The notes under the pieces: generated by a model
The model's input: only the letters and a program-made list of their open reading frames with translations
The model's database searches: none
Told to the model about the DNA's origin: nothing
Translations under genes and position numbers: made by a program
DNA from: Planctomycetota bacterium
GTDB lineage: Bacteria; Planctomycetota; UBA11346
Direction of reading: 5' to 3'
Assembly: GCA_947440715.1 (NCBI GenBank)
Contig: CANETI010000149.1
Coordinates: 1-6,584 of the forward strand
Length of the DNA: 6,584 nucleotides
Shown here: positions 1-5,453 of the stretch, piece after piece
Position numbering within the stretch: the stretch's first letter is position 1
How the letters are laid out: each line of letters opens with the position of its first letter

Positions 1-740
1 CTGCTTCTCATAATTGCCTGAATTTTTTCATCGGCAGATAAATTATTATCGACAATCCGCACGACGATCTTTATAAGATTGCATCCTGCTTTATCGTCAA
101 AATTGACGGTATTATCACCAAGGCGAAGCTTACTAAGCAACAGACTGACATCCTGAATAGGGTCATTGCCCGTAAGCAAATCGTTGTCGATAACTTTGAA
201 AATGACTTCGTCAGCATTTATGCTCTTACTATCGTATTTAACTTTTGGTAATTTGATGGCCTGATCAACGGAAACCTGACCGCTTAGAATGGAATCTTTT
301 AGCGATAGTCCAACCGGGATCCAATCTGCGATCAGCGAATCATCCATCGTTTCACTTTGATAGACCTGATTTCCCTTCCACAGCACTTGATAAAAAACGT
401 CAGGGGCACTGTTGCCATTATCCCAGGTTTTCCCGTTCGCCTTTTGCGGCTGAACTTCTACTGATTTGAGGTAGATGAGGTATTCGTTCCCGTCGACAAG
501 ATTCCCAACCGCTGATTCACCTTTAGTGCTCTTTTCTATCGTTTCATTATTATCGGCTTTTGTGAAATAATAAAATAAACTAATCGCAGACGCGATTAGG
601 CAAACTAGCATGATCACATAAGAGACATACGAAGATTTATTACCGCTGCTTACCGTTTCGTTTTTCGCGGGTCCATTTTCCACAGTTATTCTCACTGGCA
701 CCTTTGCCTGATCATCCGTCGTTTTGCTTGGTTCAGGCAT
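1..740 (-). CDS. Partial membrane-anchored protein with C2-like domain
   Basis: An open minus-strand frame runs off the left edge without a stop; 246 residues are visible. I chose the ATG at 740 because AGGA lies 8 nt upstream (749-752); an in-frame ATG at 761 has no good ribosome binding site. Visible layout: a polar N-terminus (1-37), one hydrophobic segment (about 38-60, with VIMLVCLIASAISLFYYF), a linker, then a beta-rich domain from about residue 86. That domain contains KSVEVQPQKANGKTWD, APDVFYQVLWKG and VIFKVIDNDLLTGND, a pattern resembling C2-like domains: strand, WD, PDxxxxV, then an acidic DND/GND turn. No catalytic residues are apparent. The gene follows the LptC-like gene on the same strand after 69 bp, so they may be co-transcribed. 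GC is about 37-40% in two hand-counted 60-base lines, against 53% in a fabF line. The C2 assignment is tentative; the protein is otherwise unrecognised and its C-terminus is missing. Confidence 0.7.
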   Translation of the reverse strand, partial: MPEPSKTTDDQAKVPVRITVENGPAKNETVSSGNKSSYVSYVIMLVCLIASAISLFYYFTKADNNETIEKSTKGESAVGNLVDGNEYLIYLKSVEVQPQKANGKTWDNGNSAPDVFYQVLWKGNQVYQSETMDDSLIADWIPVGLSLKDSILSGQVSVDQAIKLPKVKYDSKSINADEVIFKVIDNDLLTGNDPIQDVSLLLSKLRLGDNTVNFDDKAGCNLIKIVVRIVDNNLSADEKIQAIMRS

Positions 741-809
741 ACTTGGTTTCCTGTTATTCATTTACCGCGTACATAGATATTAAGCCTTCCGAGCTTTAGA
801 ACTTTCTCA

Positions 810-1514
810 TTATTTTATTGGCTGATTGCTGGCTCTGGTCACCGCTTTGGGTTTTTCGCCAGCCAAACGCACAGGGGGTAAAACTAATGGCATGGGCAAC
901 GCACCAAGTGCCGCGGTTAATGCGGGAGCGTCGCTCATGCGTTCAAGTTTGCCGTAGGGGATATTTTTTTCTTCGCTGATTGCGACGAAGGCAGTACGTT
1001 CGCGTAATCCTTGATAAATAATTTCGACATTATCTAAGCGCATACGATGCGTGGTTTCTTCAAACACGGCTTTGTCCGCACGACCGACAAAGACATCGCC
1101 TTGGTAGAGGCCCAGAAATCTTACTGGTCCATCAACTGGTTGGTCTTTGAGGGCGCTGAGGACCACCTCCTCAGCGGCATCACGTTGGTAATGGGCGCGC
1201 GGTGCACTGACATAAACCACGCCACCCTGTCCTGGGAGTCGCATTAATACGGTAATAAATTCCAGTTCTTCGAATACCGACCCTTGTTGTTTAACCCGCT
1301 CGGCCTGCAAGTACGCGGGCAGTCCGCCTTGTTCATCCCACCAATGCACCACCACCAATCCCTGAGCACCTGGAGGCGGCAAGGTTTCTTTGTCACCACA
1401 GCCTCCAATCACGCAGGCGACCAAGCAGAGCCACAACGCAACCTTTCGGCGACTAAATTCCGCTTTTCGTCCGGGCATGGTTCCAACGCTATGTTGAAAG
1501 CCTGGTTTCACCAT
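810..1514 (-). CDS. LptC/OstA-like lipoprotein, putative LPS export component
   Basis: The product is a 234-residue predicted lipoprotein. A basic stretch (RRK, 22-24) is followed by a hydrophobic core and the lipobox-like I-G-G-Cys39, suggesting lipidation and membrane attachment on the periplasmic side. The body (about 55-185) has repeating beta-strand patterns such as SAPRAHYQRDAAEEVVLS, RFLGLYQGDVFVGRADKAVF and MRLDNVEIIYQG. This 'A..A.Y......V.L' rhythm is typical of LptC/OstA-type jelly-roll proteins, which pass lipopolysaccharide from the inner-membrane LptBFG transporter towards LptA. The C-terminus is proline-rich. Length is somewhat above E. coli LptC (191 residues), and a lipid anchor here would replace its transmembrane helix. 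The start is uncertain: neither Met1 nor Met13 (position 1478) has a clear ribosome binding site, and Met13 would give a more usual 26-residue signal peptide. No other lpt gene is in the window, so the role is inferred from fold pattern alone; another beta-rich outer-envelope lipoprotein is possible. Confidence 0.6.
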   Translation of the reverse strand: MVKPGFQHSVGTMPGRKAEFSRRKVALWLCLVACVIGGCGDKETLPPPGAQGLVVVHWWDEQGGLPAYLQAERVKQQGSVFEELEFITVLMRLPGQGGVVYVSAPRAHYQRDAAEEVVLSALKDQPVDGPVRFLGLYQGDVFVGRADKAVFEETTHRMRLDNVEIIYQGLRERTAFVAISEEKNIPYGKLERMSDAPALTAALGALPMPLVLPPVRLAGEKPKAVTRASNQPIK

Positions 1515-1660
1515 CCTGCTTTAGAGGTGGCTAACCGGTTTTGGTGTTCTTGTTTCCAACCCCTGAGTCGCCGCCTTGACCAAGATTACACCTCCGACAG
1601 ACTCCCCCCCTCCAGTAAGCGCCCGTGCGGACCTAGCCCGCATGTATCAGGCTTGCCATC

Positions 1661-1680
1661 ACAAGCGCTTTAACAAGCGC
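1661..1680. repeat. 8-bp direct repeat ahead of acpP
   Basis: ACAAGCGC occurs at 1661-1668 and again at 1673-1680, with start points 12 bp apart, roughly one helical turn. The second copy ends 26 nt before the chosen acpP start. The position would suit a regulator site or 5' leader element in the spacer between the LptC-like gene and acpP, but no known operator is recognised and the match could be chance. Confidence 0.35.
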
Positions 1681-1695
1681 ACCAGCGCCCTATTC

Positions 1696-1701
1696 AAGGA
1701 G
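1696..1701 (+). promoter_or_regulatory. Ribosome binding site of acpP that decides the start
   Basis: AAGGAG ends at 1701. The GTG at 1701 overlaps this motif, so it cannot serve as start; the next in-frame GTG at 1707 has a 5-nt spacer and gives a product beginning MSDIRNKV, as normal ACPs do. Confidence 0.8.
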
Positions 1702-1706
1702 TGGCC

Positions 1707-1940
1707 GTGAGCGACATTCGTAATAAAGTTATCGATATTATTGCCGACCGTTTGAGCCGCGACAAAGCCACTATCACCGAAGCGAGCAATATCGTCGCTG
1801 ATCTTGGCGCAGACAGCCTCGATATCGCTGAAATCATGATGGACTTGGAAGATGCTTTCGGCGTTAAGCTGGAAGAAGACCAAGACCTTAAGACCATTGG
1901 TGACGTGATTAAATACCTCGAGGGCAAAGTCGCTAAGTGA
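1707..1940 (+). CDS. acpP: Acyl carrier protein (AcpP)
   Basis: This encodes a 77-residue acyl carrier protein, the usual length for AcpP. It carries growing acyl chains as thioesters on a 4'-phosphopantetheine arm in the cytoplasmic type II fatty-acid synthase. The prosthetic-group site is intact: LGADSLDIAEIMMDLEDAFGV has the D-S-L motif with Ser37 at the start of helix II, followed by the acidic recognition helix that docks partner enzymes. Helix I is DIRNKVIDIIADRL and the terminal helix is TIGDVIKYLEGKV. The GTG start at 1707 is preferred over 1701 because of the AAGGAG spacing. fabF begins 25 bp downstream on the same strand, the common acpP-fabF pairing, so the two are very likely co-transcribed and act together. 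Nothing is unusual about the protein itself; its importance is as reference for the Ser-less paralogue downstream. Confidence 0.95.
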   Translation: MSDIRNKVIDIIADRLSRDKATITEASNIVADLGADSLDIAEIMMDLEDAFGVKLEEDQDLKTIGDVIKYLEGKVAK

Positions 1941-1965
1941 ATTATCACCAGCGGCGGCATCTACT

Positions 1966-3216
1966 ATGCCCAATCGACGAGTGGTCGTCACCGGCATGGG
2001 CGTGTTGGCCTGTAATGGCAACAACACGACCCAATTCTGGGACGCATTGAAAGCGGGCCGTCACGGCATCGCCAAATTTACGACTATCGATAGCGCCAAG
2101 CATAAAACCCGCTTTGGCGGTGAAGTACGTTTGGACAATGTCGCATTGGTCATCGGTGATCCCAAGCAAGCTAAACGCAAAGATCGTTTCGTCTTATTAG
2201 CGCTTCATGCAGCGCACGAAGCAATGGAGCAAAGCGGTTTAGATTTCAAAAATTGGGCGAATCCATTTCGTGTCGGTTGCGTCGTTGGCTCTGGCATTGG
2301 TGGCCTAAAAACAATTGAAGAAGAATGCGCAACCATGGCCGCCCGTGGCCCATCACGCGTCAGTCCCATGTTGGTTCCCAAAATGATCGTCGACAGCGCG
2401 GCTGGCGATATTTCGATCGTTTATGGCGCCAAGGGTCCTAATTATTCCATTACCACAGCGTGCGCGACTGGTTCGCACTGTTTAGGCGCAGCGTTCCATC
2501 ATATTCGTCACGGTTTGTGCGATGTGATGATTACTGGCGGCGCCGAAGCACCAATTACTGATCTGGGCGTTGCTGGCTTTAATGCGATTACCGCATTATC
2601 GACGCGCAACAGCAGTCCGGAAACGGCGAGCCGTCCATTTGATAAAGATCGCGACGGCTTCGTTATTGGCGAAGGCGCTGGCGTGCTCGTTTTGGAAGAA
2701 CTGGAACACGCTAAAAAGCGTGGTGCCGTTATTTTTGGTGAAGTCGTTGGTTTCGGCTGCACCGGCGATGCCTACCACGAAACCGCACCGGATCCAACCG
2801 GCGCTGGTGGCGTGGGCTGTATGCAGATGGCCTTGGCGGATGCCAAGCTCTCACCAGAACAAATTGGTTACATCAACGCCCACGGAACGTCGACCAAATA
2901 CAACGACGCTGGCGAAACCATGGTCATCAAGACGGTCTTTGGCGCACACGCGAAAAAGCTCCCCGTTTCGAGCACCAAGTCGATGACTGGTCACACGTTA
3001 GGTGCAGCTGGCGGTATCGAAGCCATCGCCTCGCTGTTAGCGCTACGCGACGGAATTCTGCCTCCGACCATCAACTACGCGACGCCTGATCCTGACTGCG
3101 ATTTGGATTACGTGCCCAATGTCGCGCGCAAACAGCAGGCAGAATATGCGCTGTCGAATAATCTTGGATTTGGCGGCCATAATGCTTCGGTGATCTTCCG
3201 CCGCTTTACCGGTTAA
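1966..3216 (+). CDS. fabF: 3-oxoacyl-ACP synthase II (FabF-type ketosynthase)
   Basis: This encodes a 416-residue KAS II-type condensing enzyme that joins malonyl-ACP to an acyl chain, releasing CO2, in fatty-acid elongation. The length is right for FabF (about 412). It opens with the family's RRVVVTGMGVLACNG. The active site is complete: nucleophile Cys166 in TTACATGSH, His306 in NAHGTST, Lys338 in SSTKSMTGH and His343, offset by three from the E. coli residues. The glycine-rich end NNLGFGGHNASVIF is also present, so this is an active ketosynthase and not a chain-length factor, which would lack the Cys. The ATG at 1966 lacks a strong Shine-Dalgarno motif; translation may depend on coupling to acpP, 25 bp upstream. 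A ketosynthase dedicated to a secondary lipid or polyene cannot be excluded because no other fatty-acid genes are visible, but the acpP pairing favours housekeeping synthesis. Confidence 0.95.
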   Translation: MPNRRVVVTGMGVLACNGNNTTQFWDALKAGRHGIAKFTTIDSAKHKTRFGGEVRLDNVALVIGDPKQAKRKDRFVLLALHAAHEAMEQSGLDFKNWANPFRVGCVVGSGIGGLKTIEEECATMAARGPSRVSPMLVPKMIVDSAAGDISIVYGAKGPNYSITTACATGSHCLGAAFHHIRHGLCDVMITGGAEAPITDLGVAGFNAITALSTRNSSPETASRPFDKDRDGFVIGEGAGVLVLEELEHAKKRGAVIFGEVVGFGCTGDAYHETAPDPTGAGGVGCMQMALADAKLSPEQIGYINAHGTSTKYNDAGETMVIKTVFGAHAKKLPVSSTKSMTGHTLGAAGGIEAIASLLALRDGILPPTINYATPDPDCDLDYVPNVARKQQAEYALSNNLGFGGHNASVIFRRFTG

Positions 3217-3255
3217 TTAGCCCGGTTTTGTCTAAGTTTAGCAAAACCGGACTAA
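3217..3255 (+). terminator. Hairpin after fabF, possible weak terminator or processing site
   Basis: CCGGTTTTG (3222-3230) pairs with CAAAACCGG (3242-3250) around an 11-nt loop. After one C/A mismatch the stem extends by TTAG/CTAA (3217-3220 with 3252-3255). It lies directly after the fabF stop. No T-tract follows, so it is a poor intrinsic terminator; it could be an RNA-stability or processing element separating fabF from the second ACP gene. Confidence 0.5.
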
Positions 3256-3301
3256 CAGTTGCCCAAGCCAATTGAATCACCACACTGCCGCGCCCTCAGG
3301 T

Positions 3302-3306
3302 AAGGA
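3302..3306 (+). promoter_or_regulatory. Ribosome binding site of the ACP-like gene
   Basis: AAGGA sits 5 nt before the ATG at 3312, nearly matching the acpP arrangement. It fixes the start and supports the ACP-like frame being translated despite its missing serine. Confidence 0.75.
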
Positions 3307-3311
3307 TCGGC

Positions 3312-3623
3312 ATGACCACGGTGACTTTCATAGACAAAAAGCGTATTCGTGACGAAGTGATCGAAATCCTGTGCAATAAATTGCACAACTTGCCTCATCC
3401 AGGTGATGACGACGAATTCGATTACGAACACCAAGCGCTGGTGCCCGACATCACCAAAGATCCTTTAGACATCGCTGAAGTGTCGATGGATTTAGAAGAT
3501 GCCTTCGGCGTTAATTTCGACGAAGCCCTACCTGGTGAAGCGGGTTTAGAAACCATCGGTAAGGTCGTAGAATATTTAAACGCGCGCATCAATACCCCGC
3601 GCAAAGAAGCAAAACCTAAATAA
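3312..3623 (+). CDS. ACP-like protein lacking the phosphopantetheine serine
   Basis: This encodes a 103-residue paralogue of the upstream ACP. The helix II region, DPLDIAEVSMDLEDAFGVNF, is almost the same as AcpP's DSLDIAEIMMDLEDAFGVKL, and the end of the fold (ETIGKVVEYLNARI) also matches. At the prosthetic-group site residue 51 is Pro, codon CCT; TCT (Ser) would be one base away. The protein therefore should not be converted to a holo-ACP at the usual position. Other differences are an N-terminal extension, an acidic insert between helices I and II (HPGDDDEFDYEHQ, about 29-41), an extra loop EALPGEAG before helix III and a basic tail PRKEAKPK. The good ribosome binding site and intact frame argue for a functional gene and not debris. 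It lies 95 bp after fabF with a hairpin between. Possible roles are a decoy or regulator docking to ACP partners, or a structural subunit. Function is unknown. Confidence 0.85.
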   Translation: MTTVTFIDKKRIRDEVIEILCNKLHNLPHPGDDDEFDYEHQALVPDITKDPLDIAEVSMDLEDAFGVNFDEALPGEAGLETIGKVVEYLNARINTPRKEAKPK

Positions 3624-3640
3624 TTGCTATTCAGGCCCCT

Positions 3641-3755
3641 CTTTCGCCTACGGCGAAAGCCCCAGCTGCGCTGGGTTTCCGGCTGCGCCGGAAGTGCCCT
3701 TGTTTTCAGTTGGGGGGCGATCGCCCCCCAACAACGCGCCTCCGGCGCTGCCCCC
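3641..3755 (+). repeat. Palindrome-cluster repeat, copy 1 (five hairpins)
   Basis: Five back-to-back inverted repeats lie in the spacer between convergent genes: 3641-3659 (CTTTCGCC, loop TAC), 3661-3675 (CCCAGC, loop TGC), 3677-3693 (TTCCGGC, loop TGC), 3709-3732 (a perfect 24-bp palindrome, six G and six C around GCGATCGC) and 3736-3748 (GCGCC, loop TCC). Bases 3653-3755 reappear in reverse orientation at 6363-6463 with only two substitutions outside the large palindrome and a small change at its centre. The unit is non-coding and dispersed, comparable in style to REP/BIME elements or a small non-autonomous element. It could also fold as structured RNA or help end transcription of the ACP-like gene. 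No transposase or target duplication is visible. Confidence 0.85.
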
Positions 3756-3862
3756 ACTTTCGCGCCATTACGCCAACCACCTGCCTAAGTAATTACATAA
3801 TTATTCTTATTAACTAAGAGCTAACCACTAGCGCACATTTGTTTTCGCGCTTGGTTAATAAT

Positions 3863-3900
3863 AAAAAAAACCGCTACGATTCAGTCGTGGCGGTTTTTTT
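3863..3900. terminator. Bidirectional Rho-independent terminator
   Basis: A 10-bp stem (3871-3880 with 3884-3893, two G-U pairs, loop TCA) is flanked by A8 on the left (3863-3870) and T7 on the right (3894-3900), so it can work on both strands. On the minus strand it begins 3 bp past the stop of the lipoprotein gene at 3903. On the plus strand it would stop read-through from the acpP-fabF-ACP-like genes. Confidence 0.92.
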
Positions 3901-3902
3901 GC

Positions 3903-4346
3903 TTACTGTGCTAGATTGGTAGTCGGCAAAACTAATTTTGCTTCATCTTCAAATTGAGCCAACAACGCCGCCGCCAACATGGTTTGATCAATGCTCCACT
4001 TGGGCAACTTCTCTATCAAAAAAACTAATAGCGTTGGTGCCTGCGCGGTGCTTTGTTTCGCCGCGCGACGTTTAAGTGCATTATGATATCCATCAATTAT
4101 CGCCTGCTGATCTAAGGTACCAGCTTGCAGCAATGACACGCGCTCAGGTGATAAACGACAGGCTAATAAACGTGATTGAGTCGTTAACGAACGATCGTCT
4201 GGCTGCTGATCCACTGGCAAAGCCATCGCCGACATCGTTAGCACAACCGCCGCTTTAATTTGCTTCGTCGCAACATCGTCGGGCGGCGTATGGGCTTTGC
4301 AGCTCACGAGCAGGACAACCATCAAGCATCCGATGAATAGGCGCAT
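3903..4346 (-). CDS. Small predicted lipoprotein of unknown function
   Basis: The product is 147 residues. MRLFIGCLMVVLLVSC is a clear lipoprotein signal: short n-region, hydrophobic core, lipobox L13-V14-S15-Cys16. A Lys follows the Cys. The mature part is probably mostly helical, with Ala/Leu/Gln-rich stretches such as ERVSLLQAGTLDQQAIIDGYHNALKRRAAKQ and QTMLAAALLAQFEDEAKLVL; one further Cys is at 63. No family is recognised and no catalytic motif is visible. The gene stands alone: it converges on the ACP-like gene, ends at a strong bidirectional terminator, and is divergent from the ABC permease across the nested repeat region. No convincing Shine-Dalgarno motif precedes the ATG at 4346; an AAGG lies about 12 nt upstream. 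The intact frame, signal peptide and matching terminator make it a real gene. Location is inferred to be the periplasmic face of the inner or outer membrane. Confidence 0.8.
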   Translation of the reverse strand: MRLFIGCLMVVLLVSCKAHTPPDDVATKQIKAAVVLTMSAMALPVDQQPDDRSLTTQSRLLACRLSPERVSLLQAGTLDQQAIIDGYHNALKRRAAKQSTAQAPTLLVFLIEKLPKWSIDQTMLAAALLAQFEDEAKLVLPTTNLAQ

Positions 4347-4362
4347 GGCGGGATAATGCCTT

Positions 4363-4400
4363 GGGTCCGGAGGTCCGGAAGTCCGGAGGTCCGGAAGTCC
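4363..4400. repeat. 8-bp tandem array, left arm
   Basis: Nearly five units of an 8-bp repeat are present: GGGTCCGG, AGGTCCGG, AAGTCCGG, AGGTCCGG and AAGTCC, with alternating AG/AA. It starts 17 bp upstream of the minus-strand lipoprotein ATG. With a few added bases (to 4403) it is the reverse complement of the right array at 4560-4604, with only two mismatches over about 38 bp. Confidence 0.9.
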
Positions 4401-4442
4401 TGCGTGATCGGTAATTTATTCACCACGGACAGCTATTTTGTG

Positions 4443-4518
4443 GCTGCAGAAAGGCGGGGCCATGATTCCTTCAACCATGCGCATTGAACTAGCTCAATGG
4501 CTCCAGCCTTTCTGCAGC
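4443..4518. repeat. Long inverted repeat (hairpin) between the two arrays
   Basis: GCTGCAGAAAGGC (4443-4455) is perfectly inverted at 4506-4518. The stem continues past one bulged A (4505) with 4456-4463 pairing to 4497-4504, including one G-U. This gives about 21 bp enclosing a 33-nt loop, which itself holds TTCAA/TTGAA and the palindrome ATGCGCAT. No T-tract follows and no target duplication flanks it. It may be a cruciform, a structured RNA or the remnant of a small mobile element. Confidence 0.8.
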
Positions 4519-4564
4519 TAAATTAATCGCCCCCGTCTATGCCAAAACTCTACGAACAGGCAGG

Positions 4565-4604
4565 ACTTCCGGACTTCCGGACTTCCGGACTTCCGGACTT
4601 CCGG
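4565..4604. repeat. 8-bp tandem array, right arm (ACTTCCGG x5)
   Basis: There are five perfect copies of ACTTCCGG. The array is the inverted counterpart of the one at 4363-4400 and ends 21 bp before the chosen start of the permease gene. A frame opening at 4539 reads through it as LPDFRTSG-type repeats into the permease, but I regard that as incidental, because the permease family similarity begins after 4626. Confidence 0.92.
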
Positions 4605-4625
4605 ATTTTCAGCACAATCCCACCC

Positions 4626-5450
4626 ATGTTATCATCATTAACCCCCTACTACTGGCTCATGCGCTTGACGTTTTTGAAACTCATGGCCTATCGCATGCGT
4701 TACCTGACTGGCATTGCGACGTATGGAATTTTTGTTGGTGGGCAATTTGCGATATGGCAGGCCGTGTTCACGGCCAAGGAATTGGGGCCGACGGATACCC
4801 TGGGTGGATTAACTTTTGCCCAGCTCACCACCTATTTGGCCGTTGGTTATATCGCACGCGCGGCTTATTTTACCAATACGGACAGTGAAATTGCCGCGCG
4901 TTTTCAAAGTGGTGATGTGACCATCGATTTATTACGTCCACTCAGTTTTCACGGCCAGTGGTTAGCGCAAGCTGCGGGCGAAACGGCTTTTCGTATTCTC
5001 TTCTTTGCCTTACCAATGAGTGTCGTATTAGTGCCGATCTTTGGCGTGGCGTTACCGAGTGGTGATGGCTGGTGGCAATTCCCTGTGCTGTTTGTGCTCG
5101 CGTTTATCATTAATGCCGAACTCAACATCATGGCCGGAAGCGCCAGTTTTTGGCTCGAAGACATTACCGGACTCATGAGCCTAAAACGCAATGTGATGAT
5201 GTTGCTCTCTGGCGTGCTCGTACCATTGCACTACCTGGGTGAAACGCTGTCCGCGATCACTACCGTGCTGCCGTTCGCGTTAATTTCTTACTACCCGACG
5301 ATGGCTTACGTCGGACAATTAGGCGTAGACGGTCACCCAACCGGACTGCAGGCTTTAACCCTCGGTGTCGTCTGGTGCCTGGTGCTCCGCGCAGGGAATA
5401 TTGCCCTGTGGCGCTTAGCGGCTCGACGTTTAGAAGTGCAAGGAGGCTAA
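4626..5450 (+). CDS. ABC-2 family transporter permease subunit
   Basis: This encodes a 274-residue integral membrane protein resembling the ABC-2 type permeases of the PF06182/COG4587-COG3694 group. About six membrane segments can be seen, near residues 27-50, 62-80, 119-143, 150-175, 187-207 and 243-265. A short amphipathic helix comes first, and a conserved-looking cytoplasmic loop, SGDVTIDLLRPLSF (95-108), lies between segments 2 and 3. A late LPFALISYYPTMAYVGQ is also typical. Such permeases normally work as two different subunits with one ATPase; neither partner is in the window and the substrate cannot be told. I chose the ATG at 4626 because the in-frame ATG at 4539 would add a 29-residue extension encoded mostly by the 8-bp repeat array; neither has a Shine-Dalgarno motif. 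The glycosylase gene follows after 3 bp, with its ribosome binding site inside this gene's end, so the two are co-transcribed. Confidence 0.85.
   Translation: MLSSLTPYYWLMRLTFLKLMAYRMRYLTGIATYGIFVGGQFAIWQAVFTAKELGPTDTLGGLTFAQLTTYLAVGYIARAAYFTNTDSEIAARFQSGDVTIDLLRPLSFHGQWLAQAAGETAFRILFFALPMSVVLVPIFGVALPSGDGWWQFPVLFVLAFIINAELNIMAGSASFWLEDITGLMSLKRNVMMLLSGVLVPLHYLGETLSAITTVLPFALISYYPTMAYVGQLGVDGHPTGLQALTLGVVWCLVLRAGNIALWRLAARRLEVQGG
5440..5446 (+). promoter_or_regulatory. Strong ribosome binding site of the glycosylase gene
   Basis: AAGGAGG lies in the last codons of the permease gene, 7 nt before the GTG at 5454. It is one of the strongest in the window, fixes the GTG start and indicates translational coupling with the permease. 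Confidence 0.85.
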
Positions 5451-5453
5451 ATC

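Noticed and set aside
1047..1247. Plus-strand open frame of 66 residues
   Set aside because: It lies antisense within the LptC-like gene, has no ribosome binding site and its translation has no recognisable pattern; it is a shadow frame.
1576..1604. Promoter with -35 TTGACC for acpP
   Set aside because: The -35 match is good, but at 17-nt spacing the -10 position reads AGACTC, too far from TATAAT to support a call.
1284..1673. Plus-strand open frame of 129 residues overlapping the LptC-like gene start
   Set aside because: Mostly antisense to the lipoprotein signal region, with odd composition rich in Pro, Ser and His and no start signal. The minus-strand frame with a lipobox is the better explanation.
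3717..3724. GCGATCGC as a cyanobacterial HIP1 site
   Set aside because: It is only the centre of a larger palindrome and is absent from copy 2 in that form. It is not repeated elsewhere in the window as HIP1 would be, and nothing else suggests a cyanobacterium.
3422..3757. Minus-strand open frame of 111 residues covering the palindrome cluster and the end of the ACP-like gene
   Set aside because: Its Arg/Ala/Pro-rich product is simply the palindromes read as codons, and the rest is antisense to the ACP-like gene.
4443..4518. Integron attC site
   Set aside because: The long imperfect hairpin with a bulged base suggested attC, but the GTTRRRY/RYYYAAC core sites are not found at the ends and no integrase or cassette gene is nearby.
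4363..4604. CRISPR array
   Set aside because: Units are 8 bp in direct contact without spacers, and no cas gene is present.
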